A stretch of 64,000 bases of DNA, taken from NCBI RefSeq assembly GCF_001652725.1, contig NZ_LWHJ01000030.1, forward strand, positions 248,001 through 312,000, in the 5' to 3' direction. The DNA comes from Pedobacter psychrophilus. Its GTDB lineage: Bacteria; Bacteroidota; Bacteroidia; Sphingobacteriales; Sphingobacteriaceae. The position numbers and the translations under genes were made by a program. The notes below the pieces were generated by a model, which did not search any database, was not told the DNA's origin, and was given only the letters and a program-made list of their open reading frames with translations. Positions 9,417 to 18,300 of the stretch are shown here, piece by piece. Within the stretch, counting starts at the first letter, position 1, and each line of letters begins with the position of its first letter.

Positions 9417-10522
9417 ATTCTAAATTTATCTGCTGATTTCTTAAAAGCTTCTAAATATTGGAATCCATTTTTTGCTGTGGGTTCTAGTACATTTCCCTCT
9501 GCCCATTCATTCCAAGACTTAATAAATAAAAAGCGGTTGTCTAAGGGTTTGTGAATAATCCTTGAAATAGTTTTATTAGTATGTTCTTCAAATAATTCTG
9601 GAGTTGAATTAGTTAAAACTAATCCTTTTGACCCACTTCTGGGCGTATTGTCCCAACCTGGTAATATCACAGGATATTCATTTAATTCCAATTGATGAGT
9701 ATCATTATGATTCACAAATTTTTTGTAATCTACTAAGGTTGGCTTTCCATTAATACGTTGATAAATACTAGCAATATTAATTTTTGTCAATTTCAAAATT
9801 AGTCTTTCTACTAAACTTCTCTTAATTTTTGCTAAAACAGGGGTCGGGGAATTTGGAACTATTCCATCAAAGCCATAACTTTTAAAATCATTATTTTGGT
9901 CAATTGCAATGAAATGTATACCAGCTAATCCTTCTTTTACCGCCAATTGATTCCAATAAGAAGTAAACTCTTTTGTATCAGGTATTTTGTGAGGTCTATA
10001 AACTAAAAAAATTGGTTTTTCATTTAGTTTAATATATCGGGCATCTTTAAAGGCTGGCAGTATATTATAAAAATGTTTTCTATAATCTTCTAAGCCTGGG
10101 TACTCTTGTTTGGCAAGAACATTATCTTCCATTCCATGCCATATTCCTGTCCAACTTTCATTGGCCCATGCTAAACAAAATGGGAAATTTGGTTTTCGAG
10201 TATATAACATTTCATTTAAAGGTAATTCTAACAGCTTTTTACCGTTGCCAAACCAATAATGCCAATAACAAAAACCCTCAATACCATAAGATTTTGCCAA
10301 GTTTGCTTGTTCTATCCTGGTATTTTCTAAACGTAAATCGTAAAAACCCAATTCTCCTGGCAAATTTGGTTGTTCATGCCCTCTGTATAAAGGTTTTGCT
10401 TTGGTTACATTTGTCCATTCTGTAAATCCTTTTCCCCACCAAGCATCATTTTCTGGTATTGGGTGATATTGTGGTAAATAAAATGCGATTGCTCTAATTG
10501 GATTACGCGTACTATTGTTCAT
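9413..10522 (-). CDS. WbsX-family (GH99-like) polysaccharide biosynthesis protein
   Basis: The 369-residue protein matches the WbsX family (PF14307): AIAFYLPQYHPIPENDAWWG at 11-30, then GFTEWTNV and PNLPGELGFYDLR, FCLAWANESW near 115-124, and the C-terminal SWNEWAEGNVLEP. The family is structurally related to endo-mannosidase GH99 and is common in O-antigen and EPS loci, often as a stand-alone protein or fused to glycosyltransferases; its exact reaction is not settled. ATG at 10522 is chosen; an in-frame TTG two codons earlier, right after the upstream stop, is the alternative. Confidence 0.85.
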   Translation of the reverse strand: MNNSTRNPIRAIAFYLPQYHPIPENDAWWGKGFTEWTNVTKAKPLYRGHEQPNLPGELGFYDLRLENTRIEQANLAKSYGIEGFCYWHYWFGNGKKLLELPLNEMLYTRKPNFPFCLAWANESWTGIWHGMEDNVLAKQEYPGLEDYRKHFYNILPAFKDARYIKLNEKPIFLVYRPHKIPDTKEFTSYWNQLAVKEGLAGIHFIAIDQNNDFKSYGFDGIVPNSPTPVLAKIKRSLVERLILKLTKINIASIYQRINGKPTLVDYKKFVNHNDTHQLELNEYPVILPGWDNTPRSGSKGLVLTNSTPELFEEHTNKTISRIIHKPLDNRFLFIKSWNEWAEGNVLEPTAKNGFQYLEAFKKSADKFRI

Positions 10523-10528
10523 TGTCAA

Positions 10529-11386
10529 TTATTTAAAAATCAAAGAGGACAATAACAATGTTTTTTGTCTCATTAAAATAGCTTTTATTTTTTTTAATGT
10601 CTCTAAAAGATGAAATATTGGGTATTTTTTCAAAATGTTTTTTTTGAAAATGTGTGTTTGAATATTTGAAGTTGGCTTTATATTTAGATGCCAATCACGA
10701 TTAATACCAACTTGTTGATCGTCATGTATTCTGTATTTAATAAGATTTAAATCTAGATATCTAAGACCTCCGTTCAAAGTTGCATTTAAAGATATCCATG
10801 CATCATGCCAATATGCATTAGGTAATTCAAATGGGAAAATTACAGATATTAGATCTCTTTTAAAAGCTAACGTAGCACCAGTTGCATAATTTATATTATT
10901 TAGTAAATCATGAAATACGTTAAACTTACTTCTCCATCTTTTTTGTACGTCCAAATTGAAACCCCATTTTCCCCAAATATCTCCTTGTAATATTTCTCCT
11001 TTACCATCAATCAAAAAAGCGTTTGTAAATATAAGTTTGACTTTAGGATTACTAGAAAATTCACTTAAAATAATTTTAACCTTATTGGGTTGCCAAATGT
11101 CGTCTTGATCGCTTAAAAATATTGTCTCATTTTTTGTAAGCTTAATTGCTTGTTCAAAATTTTTAATAGCGCCTAATTTTTCTGGATTCTTAAAAACTGA
11201 AACGATTTCAGGATACTTTAAGAAATAATCATCTAAAATAGCTGAAGTGTTATCTGTAGAACAATCATCGCAAATAATTATTTCATCAGGTACTATTGTC
11301 TGATTCAAAATAGAATCTAATTGTTTAGTTATATATTTAGAACCATTATATGTACATAAAGCAACTGAAGTTTTGATTAAATTCAT
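10529..11386 (-). CDS. GT2 family glycosyltransferase (rhamnosyltransferase-type)
   Basis: The 285-residue protein has SVALCTYNGSKYI at the N-terminus, ICDDCSTDNT (38-47) and the hallmark LSDQDDIWQP (91-100) seen in alpha-rhamnosyltransferase-like GT2 enzymes such as RfbN/WbbL-type proteins. The aspartates of SDQDD are the likely metal ligands. A downstream YWHDAWISLNA stretch fits the acceptor side. ATG at 11386; a 72-base gap separates it from the next gene upstream. Rhamnose as donor is a family-based guess only. Confidence 0.87.
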   Translation of the reverse strand: MNLIKTSVALCTYNGSKYITKQLDSILNQTIVPDEIIICDDCSTDNTSAILDDYFLKYPEIVSVFKNPEKLGAIKNFEQAIKLTKNETIFLSDQDDIWQPNKVKIILSEFSSNPKVKLIFTNAFLIDGKGEILQGDIWGKWGFNLDVQKRWRSKFNVFHDLLNNINYATGATLAFKRDLISVIFPFELPNAYWHDAWISLNATLNGGLRYLDLNLIKYRIHDDQQVGINRDWHLNIKPTSNIQTHIFKKNILKKYPIFHLLETLKKIKAILMRQKTLLLSSLIFK

Positions 11387-11458
11387 AGCTTAAACTAATT
11401 CTAAAAAAAAAATATAGTATTGTGAAATTCTACTATTATTTAATTTGAAATATTTAAA

Positions 11459-12631
11459 TTATTTAGTTATTATATTAAGAAAATTTCTAGCTTGTTTGGC
11501 TAAGGTATAATTTGAAATTACTCGTTCATAAAGGTACTTTCCCATTTGAACTCTTTCAATGTTATCATTTGATAAACTTCTAATTCTACAGCAGAATTTA
11601 GTCACATCTAAATAAGGAATTTGAAATCTTTTATCAAAATTCACAATTTCTAAAGGTCCTCCAGAATTTTCAAAACACAAAATAGGTTTTTTTAGTAATC
11701 CTGCCTCTATTGTTACTAGTGAAAATGATTCTTCTCTGGAAAGAATCAATAGAATGTCAGCAATATTTATATAATCAATAGAATTAAATACGTTAAAAAT
11801 AAATGAAACATTTTGAAGTAAATTTAGCTTTTCTAAATCAAAAATCATCTGCTTGTATGCAATAGCTTTTGAATCACCACCTAACCAAATAAAATGAATC
11901 TCTTGGTTTGTCTTAGATAATTGGTACACTATCTGAACAAAGATATCTGTTCCTTTATGCCAGGTCATATATCCACAACACATTATTATAAATTTATCCT
12001 TTGGAATATTATTGTTTTTTTTAATGAACTCCTTAGATAAAGCAACTTTCTCAACATCGTTTATACACCCATTCAGCATATGTATAGGTTTGTTCAATTG
12101 AAAATTCTTTGTTAGCATATTTTTAACAAAGTATGAAACAGCTATTAGTTCATCTGATTGTTCAAAGTTGTATTTTACTAATTTACTTTGATTGAACGAT
12201 TTCAGAAACTTATATCCTTCGTGTACATAGGTTATTGTTTTACACTTAAAACAATTTTGCAATAACTTTAAATATTCGCCATTAACAGAGGTATTACTAA
12301 TTATAAGGTTAACGCGATAATTATTTTTTAATTTACTAGCAAATTTATCTGCTAGTCTATCATAATCTGGAAGCAACTTTACCAATATTTTAGAAATCAC
12401 ACGGTTCAACACTCCAGTATTATGCTTATGAACAATATCATTCCATATATATACAGGTCCTATCATTTCAAATTCCTTATATAATGGTCCGTTACTTCCT
12501 AAAATCACAATAAATTGTAACTCTGTCTTACTTTTTAACCAATTTAAATACCGCAAAATCAATATTGGAGCACCAGTTCTGCTAGCATCTGGAGATACAA
12601 CAGCAATAACGTCTTTCTTAATCTTAATCAA
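11459..12631 (-). CDS. GT4 family glycosyltransferase
   Basis: The 390-residue GT-B protein shows SPDASRTGAPILIL (13-26) as the N-terminal loop, GYMTWHKGTDIF (220-231) at the start of the C-terminal domain, and LSREESFSLVTIEAG (298-312), a good E-x7-E nucleotide-sugar motif. Start is TTG at 12631, overlapping the upstream methyltransferase by 8 bases. It most likely belongs to the retaining GT4 enzymes that extend the repeat unit. Nothing in the sequence gives the donor. Confidence 0.88.
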   Translation of the reverse strand: MIKIKKDVIAVVSPDASRTGAPILILRYLNWLKSKTELQFIVILGSNGPLYKEFEMIGPVYIWNDIVHKHNTGVLNRVISKILVKLLPDYDRLADKFASKLKNNYRVNLIISNTSVNGEYLKLLQNCFKCKTITYVHEGYKFLKSFNQSKLVKYNFEQSDELIAVSYFVKNMLTKNFQLNKPIHMLNGCINDVEKVALSKEFIKKNNNIPKDKFIIMCCGYMTWHKGTDIFVQIVYQLSKTNQEIHFIWLGGDSKAIAYKQMIFDLEKLNLLQNVSFIFNVFNSIDYINIADILLILSREESFSLVTIEAGLLKKPILCFENSGGPLEIVNFDKRFQIPYLDVTKFCCRIRSLSNDNIERVQMGKYLYERVISNYTLAKQARNFLNIITK

Positions 12632-13298
12632 AATATTTTTTTAAAAATATGTTGAAATTAGATATATTATTAATTTTATTCAATTCCCAAAGTCCTAAGC
12701 TCTTATCCTTATAAATTCCATCATTTTCAGTACAATTCTCATTTATTAAGAATAAAGGTTCTGGAAAATTAAATGGTGCTTTTTGTAAATTTAATGGTCT
12801 CCATTCGCCATCAGTAATATCAATATTGTTTTTCCTGTTTGTAAAAGTTGTAGTCAATAAATATTTGATTCCTGCTTTTTTATAATTTTTAAGAACCTTT
12901 TTAATGTTTTTAAAACTTAAATGTACTAAACAGTCTCTTGTTAAAATTAAATCTGCTTTAGGTAATTTATTTAATGTTAGGTCTGATAAATGAAAAGATT
13001 TTACCTCATTAGCATAATTTTCAATATTTAAATCAATTATTTCTTGTACTATATCATGTCCTTCATATTTTATTAATATATTATCTAGTTCATCTCCTAT
13101 AAGTTTCATCCAAAAAAAATCCCCACATGGTGCATCAATCATAAATCCAATCCCATATTTTTTTAGCAATAAAGGAATTTCTTTTCTAATAATTTCAGTT
13201 TGTATGAGATTAGAACCGCCACCAGAAATGGAATCTGAATCTCCCCAATGATTTTCATCTTTTATTTTAGTAAAAACGGTCTTTAATTTATCTGTCAT
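12624..13298 (-). CDS. Class I SAM-dependent methyltransferase
   Basis: This 224-residue protein contains MIDAPCGDFFWMK (53-65), a motif I variant with a proline-cysteine turn, preceded by a SGGGSN stretch (25-30). LTRDCLVHLSF later on fits the post-motif II/IV strand. This pattern is found in small methyltransferases of polysaccharide loci. It starts at ATG 13298 and overlaps the GT4 gene downstream by 8 bases. O-methylation of a sugar is inferred from neighbourhood; the substrate is unknown. Confidence 0.75.
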   Translation of the reverse strand: MTDKLKTVFTKIKDENHWGDSDSISGGGSNLIQTEIIRKEIPLLLKKYGIGFMIDAPCGDFFWMKLIGDELDNILIKYEGHDIVQEIIDLNIENYANEVKSFHLSDLTLNKLPKADLILTRDCLVHLSFKNIKKVLKNYKKAGIKYLLTTTFTNRKNNIDITDGEWRPLNLQKAPFNFPEPLFLINENCTENDGIYKDKSLGLWELNKINNISNFNIFLKKYFD

Positions 13299-13307
13299 TA
13301 TTATTAA

Positions 13308-14123
13308 TTAAAACTTGAACTGATCATTTATTTTCAATTTGGGATATCTTATCAATCCTATTTTAGAAAGTAAACGATGCACTTTTGATTTTTTAAAATC
13401 GTCGAAAAAAGATTTCAGCTGTTCTAGTTGCATGTAGTCATGTATTATATTTGGGAACTCTTCAACAAAGACTTTTACCTGTTCTTCCCTAATTAACGTC
13501 ATATTCTCAAAATTTGAACTTATTCCGTCTAATTGATATTCTGACAATGTAATATCTATAAATTTATAGCTACAATTATTTTTGCAAATCATTAAAAGGA
13601 AGAATTTCCAATCTGAGGATATTTTTAAACTTTCATCATACATTCCATAAGTATCAAATAGTTGTTTTCTGATAAAAGTTGCAGGATGCGGAAGACTAAA
13701 ATAAATAAAGTATTCAAAAGAAAGTTTCTTAGGATAACTTAAAACAGTTACAATTCCATCCTTATCAATACATGAAAGATTACCGTAAATAATATCAATA
13801 ATTTTAAAATTGGGGTTTAAAAAAACAGAAGCAATGCTTTCGTTACTTGTAAAAATATCACCTGAATTTAAAAACAATAAATAATCTCCTGTAGATTTAG
13901 CAATACCTTTATTCATAGCTGCGTAAATCCCATTATCCTTTTCACTAATCCAATAATTTATCTTACTTTTATATTTATCAATAATCTCTGCACTACCATC
14001 TATACTCCCTCCGTCTATAATAATATATTCTATATTAATATAATCTTGGCAGGTGACACTTTTTATAGTTCTTTCTAAGCCAATTTTATTATTGTAATTA
14101 ATAGTAATAATGGATATTTTCAT
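13308..14123 (-). CDS. WcaA-like GT2 glycosyltransferase
   Basis: The 271-residue protein has ISIITINYN (3-11), IDGGSIDGS (36-44), SEKDNGIYAAMNKG (60-73) and FLNSGD (84-89). The SEKDxGIYDAMNKG block is the recognition mark of the WcaA/Wbb GT2 subgroup, with the Asp of SGD as the metal ligand. It is a paralogue of the gene at 35045-35803, which shares the same block. ATG at 14123; it precedes the methyltransferase in the operon by 9 bases on the coding strand order. Confidence 0.88.
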   Translation of the reverse strand: MKISIITINYNNKIGLERTIKSVTCQDYINIEYIIIDGGSIDGSAEIIDKYKSKINYWISEKDNGIYAAMNKGIAKSTGDYLLFLNSGDIFTSNESIASVFLNPNFKIIDIIYGNLSCIDKDGIVTVLSYPKKLSFEYFIYFSLPHPATFIRKQLFDTYGMYDESLKISSDWKFFLLMICKNNCSYKFIDITLSEYQLDGISSNFENMTLIREEQVKVFVEEFPNIIHDYMQLEQLKSFFDDFKKSKVHRLLSKIGLIRYPKLKINDQFKF

Positions 14124-14149
14124 TAAAAACTACATTTCTTTATATAATC

Positions 14150-15415
14150 TCATATTCTATCTTTGATTATCTGGCTTTGGATTAGTGAATGATAAATATT
14201 TAAATAACTATTAATCACTTTAAGGTTTCCAAAATTATTAAGCGCATAGTTGCGAATTTTTTTAGGATCAAAAGTCTCTTTAATCCTTAAAAACTTCGTT
14301 ATAGCTTTAGCCAATGCGATAGAACTGATATCTTTGGCTAGTATTCCAGTTACACCTTCTAATATGTGTTCTTGGATTCCACCAACAGGTAAACCAATGA
14401 TAGGAGTACCGCAACTGACCGATTCTAATACGACATTTGGTAAATTATCTTCTCTACTTGGTATAATGAATGCATCAGCAACCGAATAATATTCACTTAA
14501 TAAATGGTTATCTGTAATAGTCCCTGTAAATCTTACCTTTAGATTAGAAATATCAAAAATTGACTCTTCACCAATAACAATAACCGTAATGTTATTTTCA
14601 ATAACAGTTTTTAGAGCGTCTATTAAAAGATCAAACCCTTTCCTAAAAACACCGACTGACTGGCAAGCAAAGAGAAAAACCGTTTCTGTCTCAGGAATAT
14701 TAAATTTATTCCTAACTAATTTTCTGCTTATTTTTTGAAAAACATGAAAATCAATAGTGTAAGGAATTGTAGCGACTTCTAGTCGATTCAATACTTTAGC
14801 GTTTTTTGCTGTCTTATACAACCATTTTGAAGGACAAACAATTTTAATAGTTGTATTACAAGATTTAATACTTTTTGCTTTAATTTTGTATGATAAAAGG
14901 TCTATTTTTCCAAAATTAAATCTATTTCTTTGCTCGTCTTGCTTATAATGAAAAATTCCTTGAAAAGGATTCATATCGTGAAAAGTCCACACAATAGGTT
15001 TTTTTACATTTTGAAAAAAACTTGGATAGTCTAACAACCCTGCTATCCAATGCAAATGAATGATGTCTGCAGATTTGACCAATAGGTTATTTAATACATC
15101 AAAATTGCTATAAGGTGTAGAACTATATTCACATTCAAGAAAACCTTGTGCATTATTATATTGTTTGAGAAAAATAGTTCTTTGATTAAAATATTCTAAA
15201 AAAATACGTTTGATTTTTTGAAATATTCTAGAAATCAAATTTCTCGCATATTGGTTTACAACCTCCTCTATTTTTGATACTTTTTTACCATTATTAATTT
15301 CATCGCAACAAAGGAAATTAGAATCTATTCCTTCAGCTAACATTGCTTCATGAATTCTAAATGCAGCAGTTCCAGCGCCCCCTTTTAATGAAGTGCAGAT
15401 GTGAACAATTTTCAA
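14150..15415 (-). CDS. GT4 family glycosyltransferase
   Basis: The 421-residue protein starts MKIVHICTSLKGGAGTAAFR, the glycine-rich N-terminal loop of GT4 enzymes, and has IPSREDNLPNVVLESVSCG in the C-terminal third with the E-x7-E pattern, then TPIIGLPVGGI. The start codon is TTG at 15415. It is preceded by GGAGGAG at a spacing of five bases, a rare clear Shine-Dalgarno-like site in this window that supports the TTG. It likely adds an internal sugar of the repeat unit. Confidence 0.88.
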   Translation of the reverse strand: MKIVHICTSLKGGAGTAAFRIHEAMLAEGIDSNFLCCDEINNGKKVSKIEEVVNQYARNLISRIFQKIKRIFLEYFNQRTIFLKQYNNAQGFLECEYSSTPYSNFDVLNNLLVKSADIIHLHWIAGLLDYPSFFQNVKKPIVWTFHDMNPFQGIFHYKQDEQRNRFNFGKIDLLSYKIKAKSIKSCNTTIKIVCPSKWLYKTAKNAKVLNRLEVATIPYTIDFHVFQKISRKLVRNKFNIPETETVFLFACQSVGVFRKGFDLLIDALKTVIENNITVIVIGEESIFDISNLKVRFTGTITDNHLLSEYYSVADAFIIPSREDNLPNVVLESVSCGTPIIGLPVGGIQEHILEGVTGILAKDISSIALAKAITKFLRIKETFDPKKIRNYALNNFGNLKVINSYLNIYHSLIQSQIIKDRI

Positions 15416-15428
15416 ATCTTCTCCTCCA

Positions 15429-15596
15429 TCATTCTCTTATTCCATGATAATTCGACATAAATCCAAATACAAGTGTAAGGATTAATTTGGCTGGATTTGA
15501 TAAAAGTGCTACTGCTCTAAAACAAGATGCTAATACAACACTTTTAACTAAAATCAAAGACTCTCTCATTTTTTTGAGGTAGATTATCTTCTGCAT
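15429..15596 (-). CDS. Possible small membrane peptide, 55 residues
   Basis: In the 294-base space between two operon genes, an ATG at 15596 opens a frame of 55 residues beginning MQKIIYLKKMRESLILVKSV, with a later hydrophobic run (LILTLVFGFM, residues 38-47) and a stop just before the GGAGGAG of the next gene. A basic N-terminus plus hydrophobic stretches could be a small membrane peptide. It might equally be a chance frame or the remnant of a lost gene. No family is recognised. Confidence 0.3.
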   Translation of the reverse strand: MQKIIYLKKMRESLILVKSVVLASCFRAVALLSNPAKLILTLVFGFMSNYHGIRE

Positions 15597-15709
15597 TGAA
15601 TTTTATAGTAATTGAATATATTTCTTTAAGAATCTCCGTTACTTAATATTTATAACAATATTTTTAAAAGATTTAGTAATTATTATTAATTGAGTTTCAT
15701 TGTAAAATT

Positions 15710-16561
15710 TCATTTTATAGCTTCTATAAATAAAGAGTCAGGTTTAAAAATGATATTATCCTTACTGTCTAATTGATATTTGTTCCAATTTGATATTTTG
15801 CTATCAAATGCTGTTTTAACTTCTATATTTTTGAATCCAATGTCTCTAAGTAATTTAGATAAAGAATATTTGTCATACATCCATTGATGAATTTCACCAC
15901 CTAAGCGGAATTCCCCTAATTTTCTGAATGAATTATGTTTTTCAAAAAAATTAACTTCCTCCTTAAAAAGTATATTTTTTAATTTATATTTCAAAATATT
16001 CTTTATTTTTCTAAAATATTTTTTGTCACTCTTATTTAAAGTTAACGGCAGTATTTTTTTAGTTTTATCAAAATCATTGAGGTGTAATTTTCTTAAGTTT
16101 TTTGCTTCTTCACCAAGTCTTTCAAAAACGTAATTCTCATTTGGCAGCGTATCCTGATAAATGTAAGTTGCCATATCACCACCACTTTTGGTTCTTACTA
16201 TTTGATCAAACAATTCTAGCATTATCCATTCGTAATTTAGTTGAGCCTGCAAATCACCTTCTATTGAAAGCTTTAAATTTTTAATATATTCTTTAACTAT
16301 TCTCTCAAGATCTGGAACAGCTATTCTTATTACCCCTTTAAATTTAAGAACTCGATAACATTCCTTTAAAAATTCCTTTCCATCATTTTTGTTAAAATGT
16401 TCTAAAACATGAGAATGATACACTCCTTCGAAACTTTCATTTTTATAAGGAATTCCTTGTAATAAATTATGCGTTATTACATCAAGAGAATTACTCACAA
16501 AATCAACATTTGTCCAAGAATTATGATAACGTGAGCCGCAGCCAAGATTAAGAAGTTTCAT
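15710..16561 (-). CDS. SAM-dependent methyltransferase (predicted SAM-MT, Methyltransf_11-like)
   Basis: The 283-residue protein opens directly with motif I, LLNLGCGSRYHNSWTNVD (3-20), as in the group annotated as predicted SAM-dependent methyltransferases of LPS loci. HVLEH (51-55) and ECYRVLKFKGVIRIAVPDLE (67-86) give the rest of the core. The long C-terminal part with many Lys/Asn residues is unusual and may bind the acceptor. Its ATG overlaps the stop of the fused gene upstream by one base (TAATG), so the two are translationally coupled. Confidence 0.82.
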   Translation of the reverse strand: MKLLNLGCGSRYHNSWTNVDFVSNSLDVITHNLLQGIPYKNESFEGVYHSHVLEHFNKNDGKEFLKECYRVLKFKGVIRIAVPDLERIVKEYIKNLKLSIEGDLQAQLNYEWIMLELFDQIVRTKSGGDMATYIYQDTLPNENYVFERLGEEAKNLRKLHLNDFDKTKKILPLTLNKSDKKYFRKIKNILKYKLKNILFKEEVNFFEKHNSFRKLGEFRLGGEIHQWMYDKYSLSKLLRDIGFKNIEVKTAFDSKISNWNKYQLDSKDNIIFKPDSLFIEAIK

Positions 16562-18300
16562 TATTTATAAGCAAAAATATTTAACTGTAAATCCATCCCA
16601 CTATGTTTTGTAATATTTATAAATGGATGCGGAGAAAATAATCCAATATGTTGTATTTGATATCTAAAACCTGCATTTTTTAATATATTTAATAATTTGT
16701 CCAAAGATTGATTTTGGTCGGTAAAAGAATGATACTCTACAAATAGATTTTTTACATTATGCAGCAAATCCTCACAATCTTGTAAAACGATTGTTTCTGC
16801 TCCTTCAATATCGATTTTAAGTAAATCTACCTTGCGCTGTAAATAGCCCCTTAAACTTGTAGTTTCTATTTCTACAAGTTTTTCATTTTCGTTTTCAATA
16901 GCAATTCTTCCACCATCTGCGCCTTCGGAATAAAATTTTAAAGTAGTTTCAGTATTCCAAAGCGCTTTTTTAATTAATGTTACATTACTCAAACTAAAAG
17001 TTTCCACATTAGTTTTTAATGCTTTAAAAACTTTATTGTCTGGTTCAAAGGCAACAATCTCAGCCTCTGTGTATAGCATTTTAAAGTAAATTACACTTAA
17101 TCCAATATTTGCACCCGCATCAATAATGTAAGGATTAGAATTATCTGCTTTAAATTTGTAAATCTCTTTATTAAATAACTCATCTTGAATAAATAATAAT
17201 GATGCACTGTCAATAAAAGAAATTGTCTTATGTAATAAATTACTTTCTCCAATAGTGTATCTAGGAATTAATTTTAATCTTTTAAGCTCCTCTTGATATT
17301 GAAAGGCTATATTATATTTAGGATATTTCTTTAAACGGTATTGATGTTTTAAACTTTTAGGTATAACTACTGATATATTATTTCTAATAAATTTTATGAG
17401 GCTTATTTTTTTTGTATTTCTTTCTTTGTATAAAGAATTATTAAACATCCTCATGCTTGCTCTTGCATTTTTGTTTTCTTCTAAAGGAATCTTCTTTACA
17501 GTTACAAATTTTGCTAATTTCCTCCAATTAAAATAATTGTTAGAAATACAGTTTTCTCCTAAACCATCATGTCCGATGTTTTGAACAAGAGAGGGATAAG
17601 GGTGTAGTGAAAAGCCTTTTTCTAAAAATAAACTCGCATACCAACGTACTGCCCAAGTCTTCATTGTGCCGTTTGCATTTGCTTCTAGATGACTGTAAAA
17701 CCCATAAGTATCTTCCACATTAAATTTGTGAATAAGATTTTGTTTTTCTATTAACGATAATGTTTTAGAAGCATTATTATTAAAGTAGATCCAAGCCCTC
17801 TTCCATGTAGCCCAACCCCAACAAGAAGTTGTATTATAAAAAAAAGTTTCCGGTAATTTCTTTTTCACAGGAAACATGTATCCGGAAATATGCATAACCT
17901 TTTCTTCGTTCTCATACAAGTATAAAGCATCGTTCATATATTTTAGAAAACCTACCGAGGTGACTAAATCATCTTCTAGAACAATTATTTTACCGCATTT
18001 GTTAACAATTTCGGTAACGCCGTCAACAATATTGTCAGCAAGACCATAATTCTTTTCTCTTTCAATGATATGAACTTCTTTACACCATTTCTTTTTTCTA
18101 ATAACAGCTCTTGTTTTTTCAATTAATGAAATTTGCGCCTCATCAGAATCTGTTTTCATTCCATCTGCATAGATATATAGCGTAGATTCATTTGCCAACT
18201 CATTAGCCATTAAAGCTTCTAAAGTTTGCTCTGTATGCCATGGACGATTGTATACAAATAGTATGATAGGAGCTAAAGTCTTTGATTTTATGAAAACCAT
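16561..18300 (-). CDS. Bifunctional protein: GT2-like glycosyltransferase fused to FkbM methyltransferase
   Basis: This 579-residue protein has two domains. Residues 10-250 form a GNT-I/GT2-like transferase: PIILFVYNRPWHTEQTL, IVLEDDL (106-112) as the metal site, and SCWGWATWKRAW (159-170). Residues 385-579 form an FkbM-type methyltransferase: IIDAGANIGLS (392-402), FEPD (418-421) and LLKIDIEGAE (493-502). A linker of about 100 basic residues joins them. The fusion suggests that a sugar is added and then O-methylated by one polypeptide. It overlaps the GT2 gene upstream by 13 bases and the methyltransferase downstream by one. Confidence 0.87.
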   Translation of the reverse strand: MVFIKSKTLAPIILFVYNRPWHTEQTLEALMANELANESTLYIYADGMKTDSDEAQISLIEKTRAVIRKKKWCKEVHIIEREKNYGLADNIVDGVTEIVNKCGKIIVLEDDLVTSVGFLKYMNDALYLYENEEKVMHISGYMFPVKKKLPETFFYNTTSCWGWATWKRAWIYFNNNASKTLSLIEKQNLIHKFNVEDTYGFYSHLEANANGTMKTWAVRWYASLFLEKGFSLHPYPSLVQNIGHDGLGENCISNNYFNWRKLAKFVTVKKIPLEENKNARASMRMFNNSLYKERNTKKISLIKFIRNNISVVIPKSLKHQYRLKKYPKYNIAFQYQEELKRLKLIPRYTIGESNLLHKTISFIDSASLLFIQDELFNKEIYKFKADNSNPYIIDAGANIGLSVIYFKMLYTEAEIVAFEPDNKVFKALKTNVETFSLSNVTLIKKALWNTETTLKFYSEGADGGRIAIENENEKLVEIETTSLRGYLQRKVDLLKIDIEGAETIVLQDCEDLLHNVKNLFVEYHSFTDQNQSLDKLLNILKNAGFRYQIQHIGLFSPHPFINITKHSGMDLQLNIFAYK

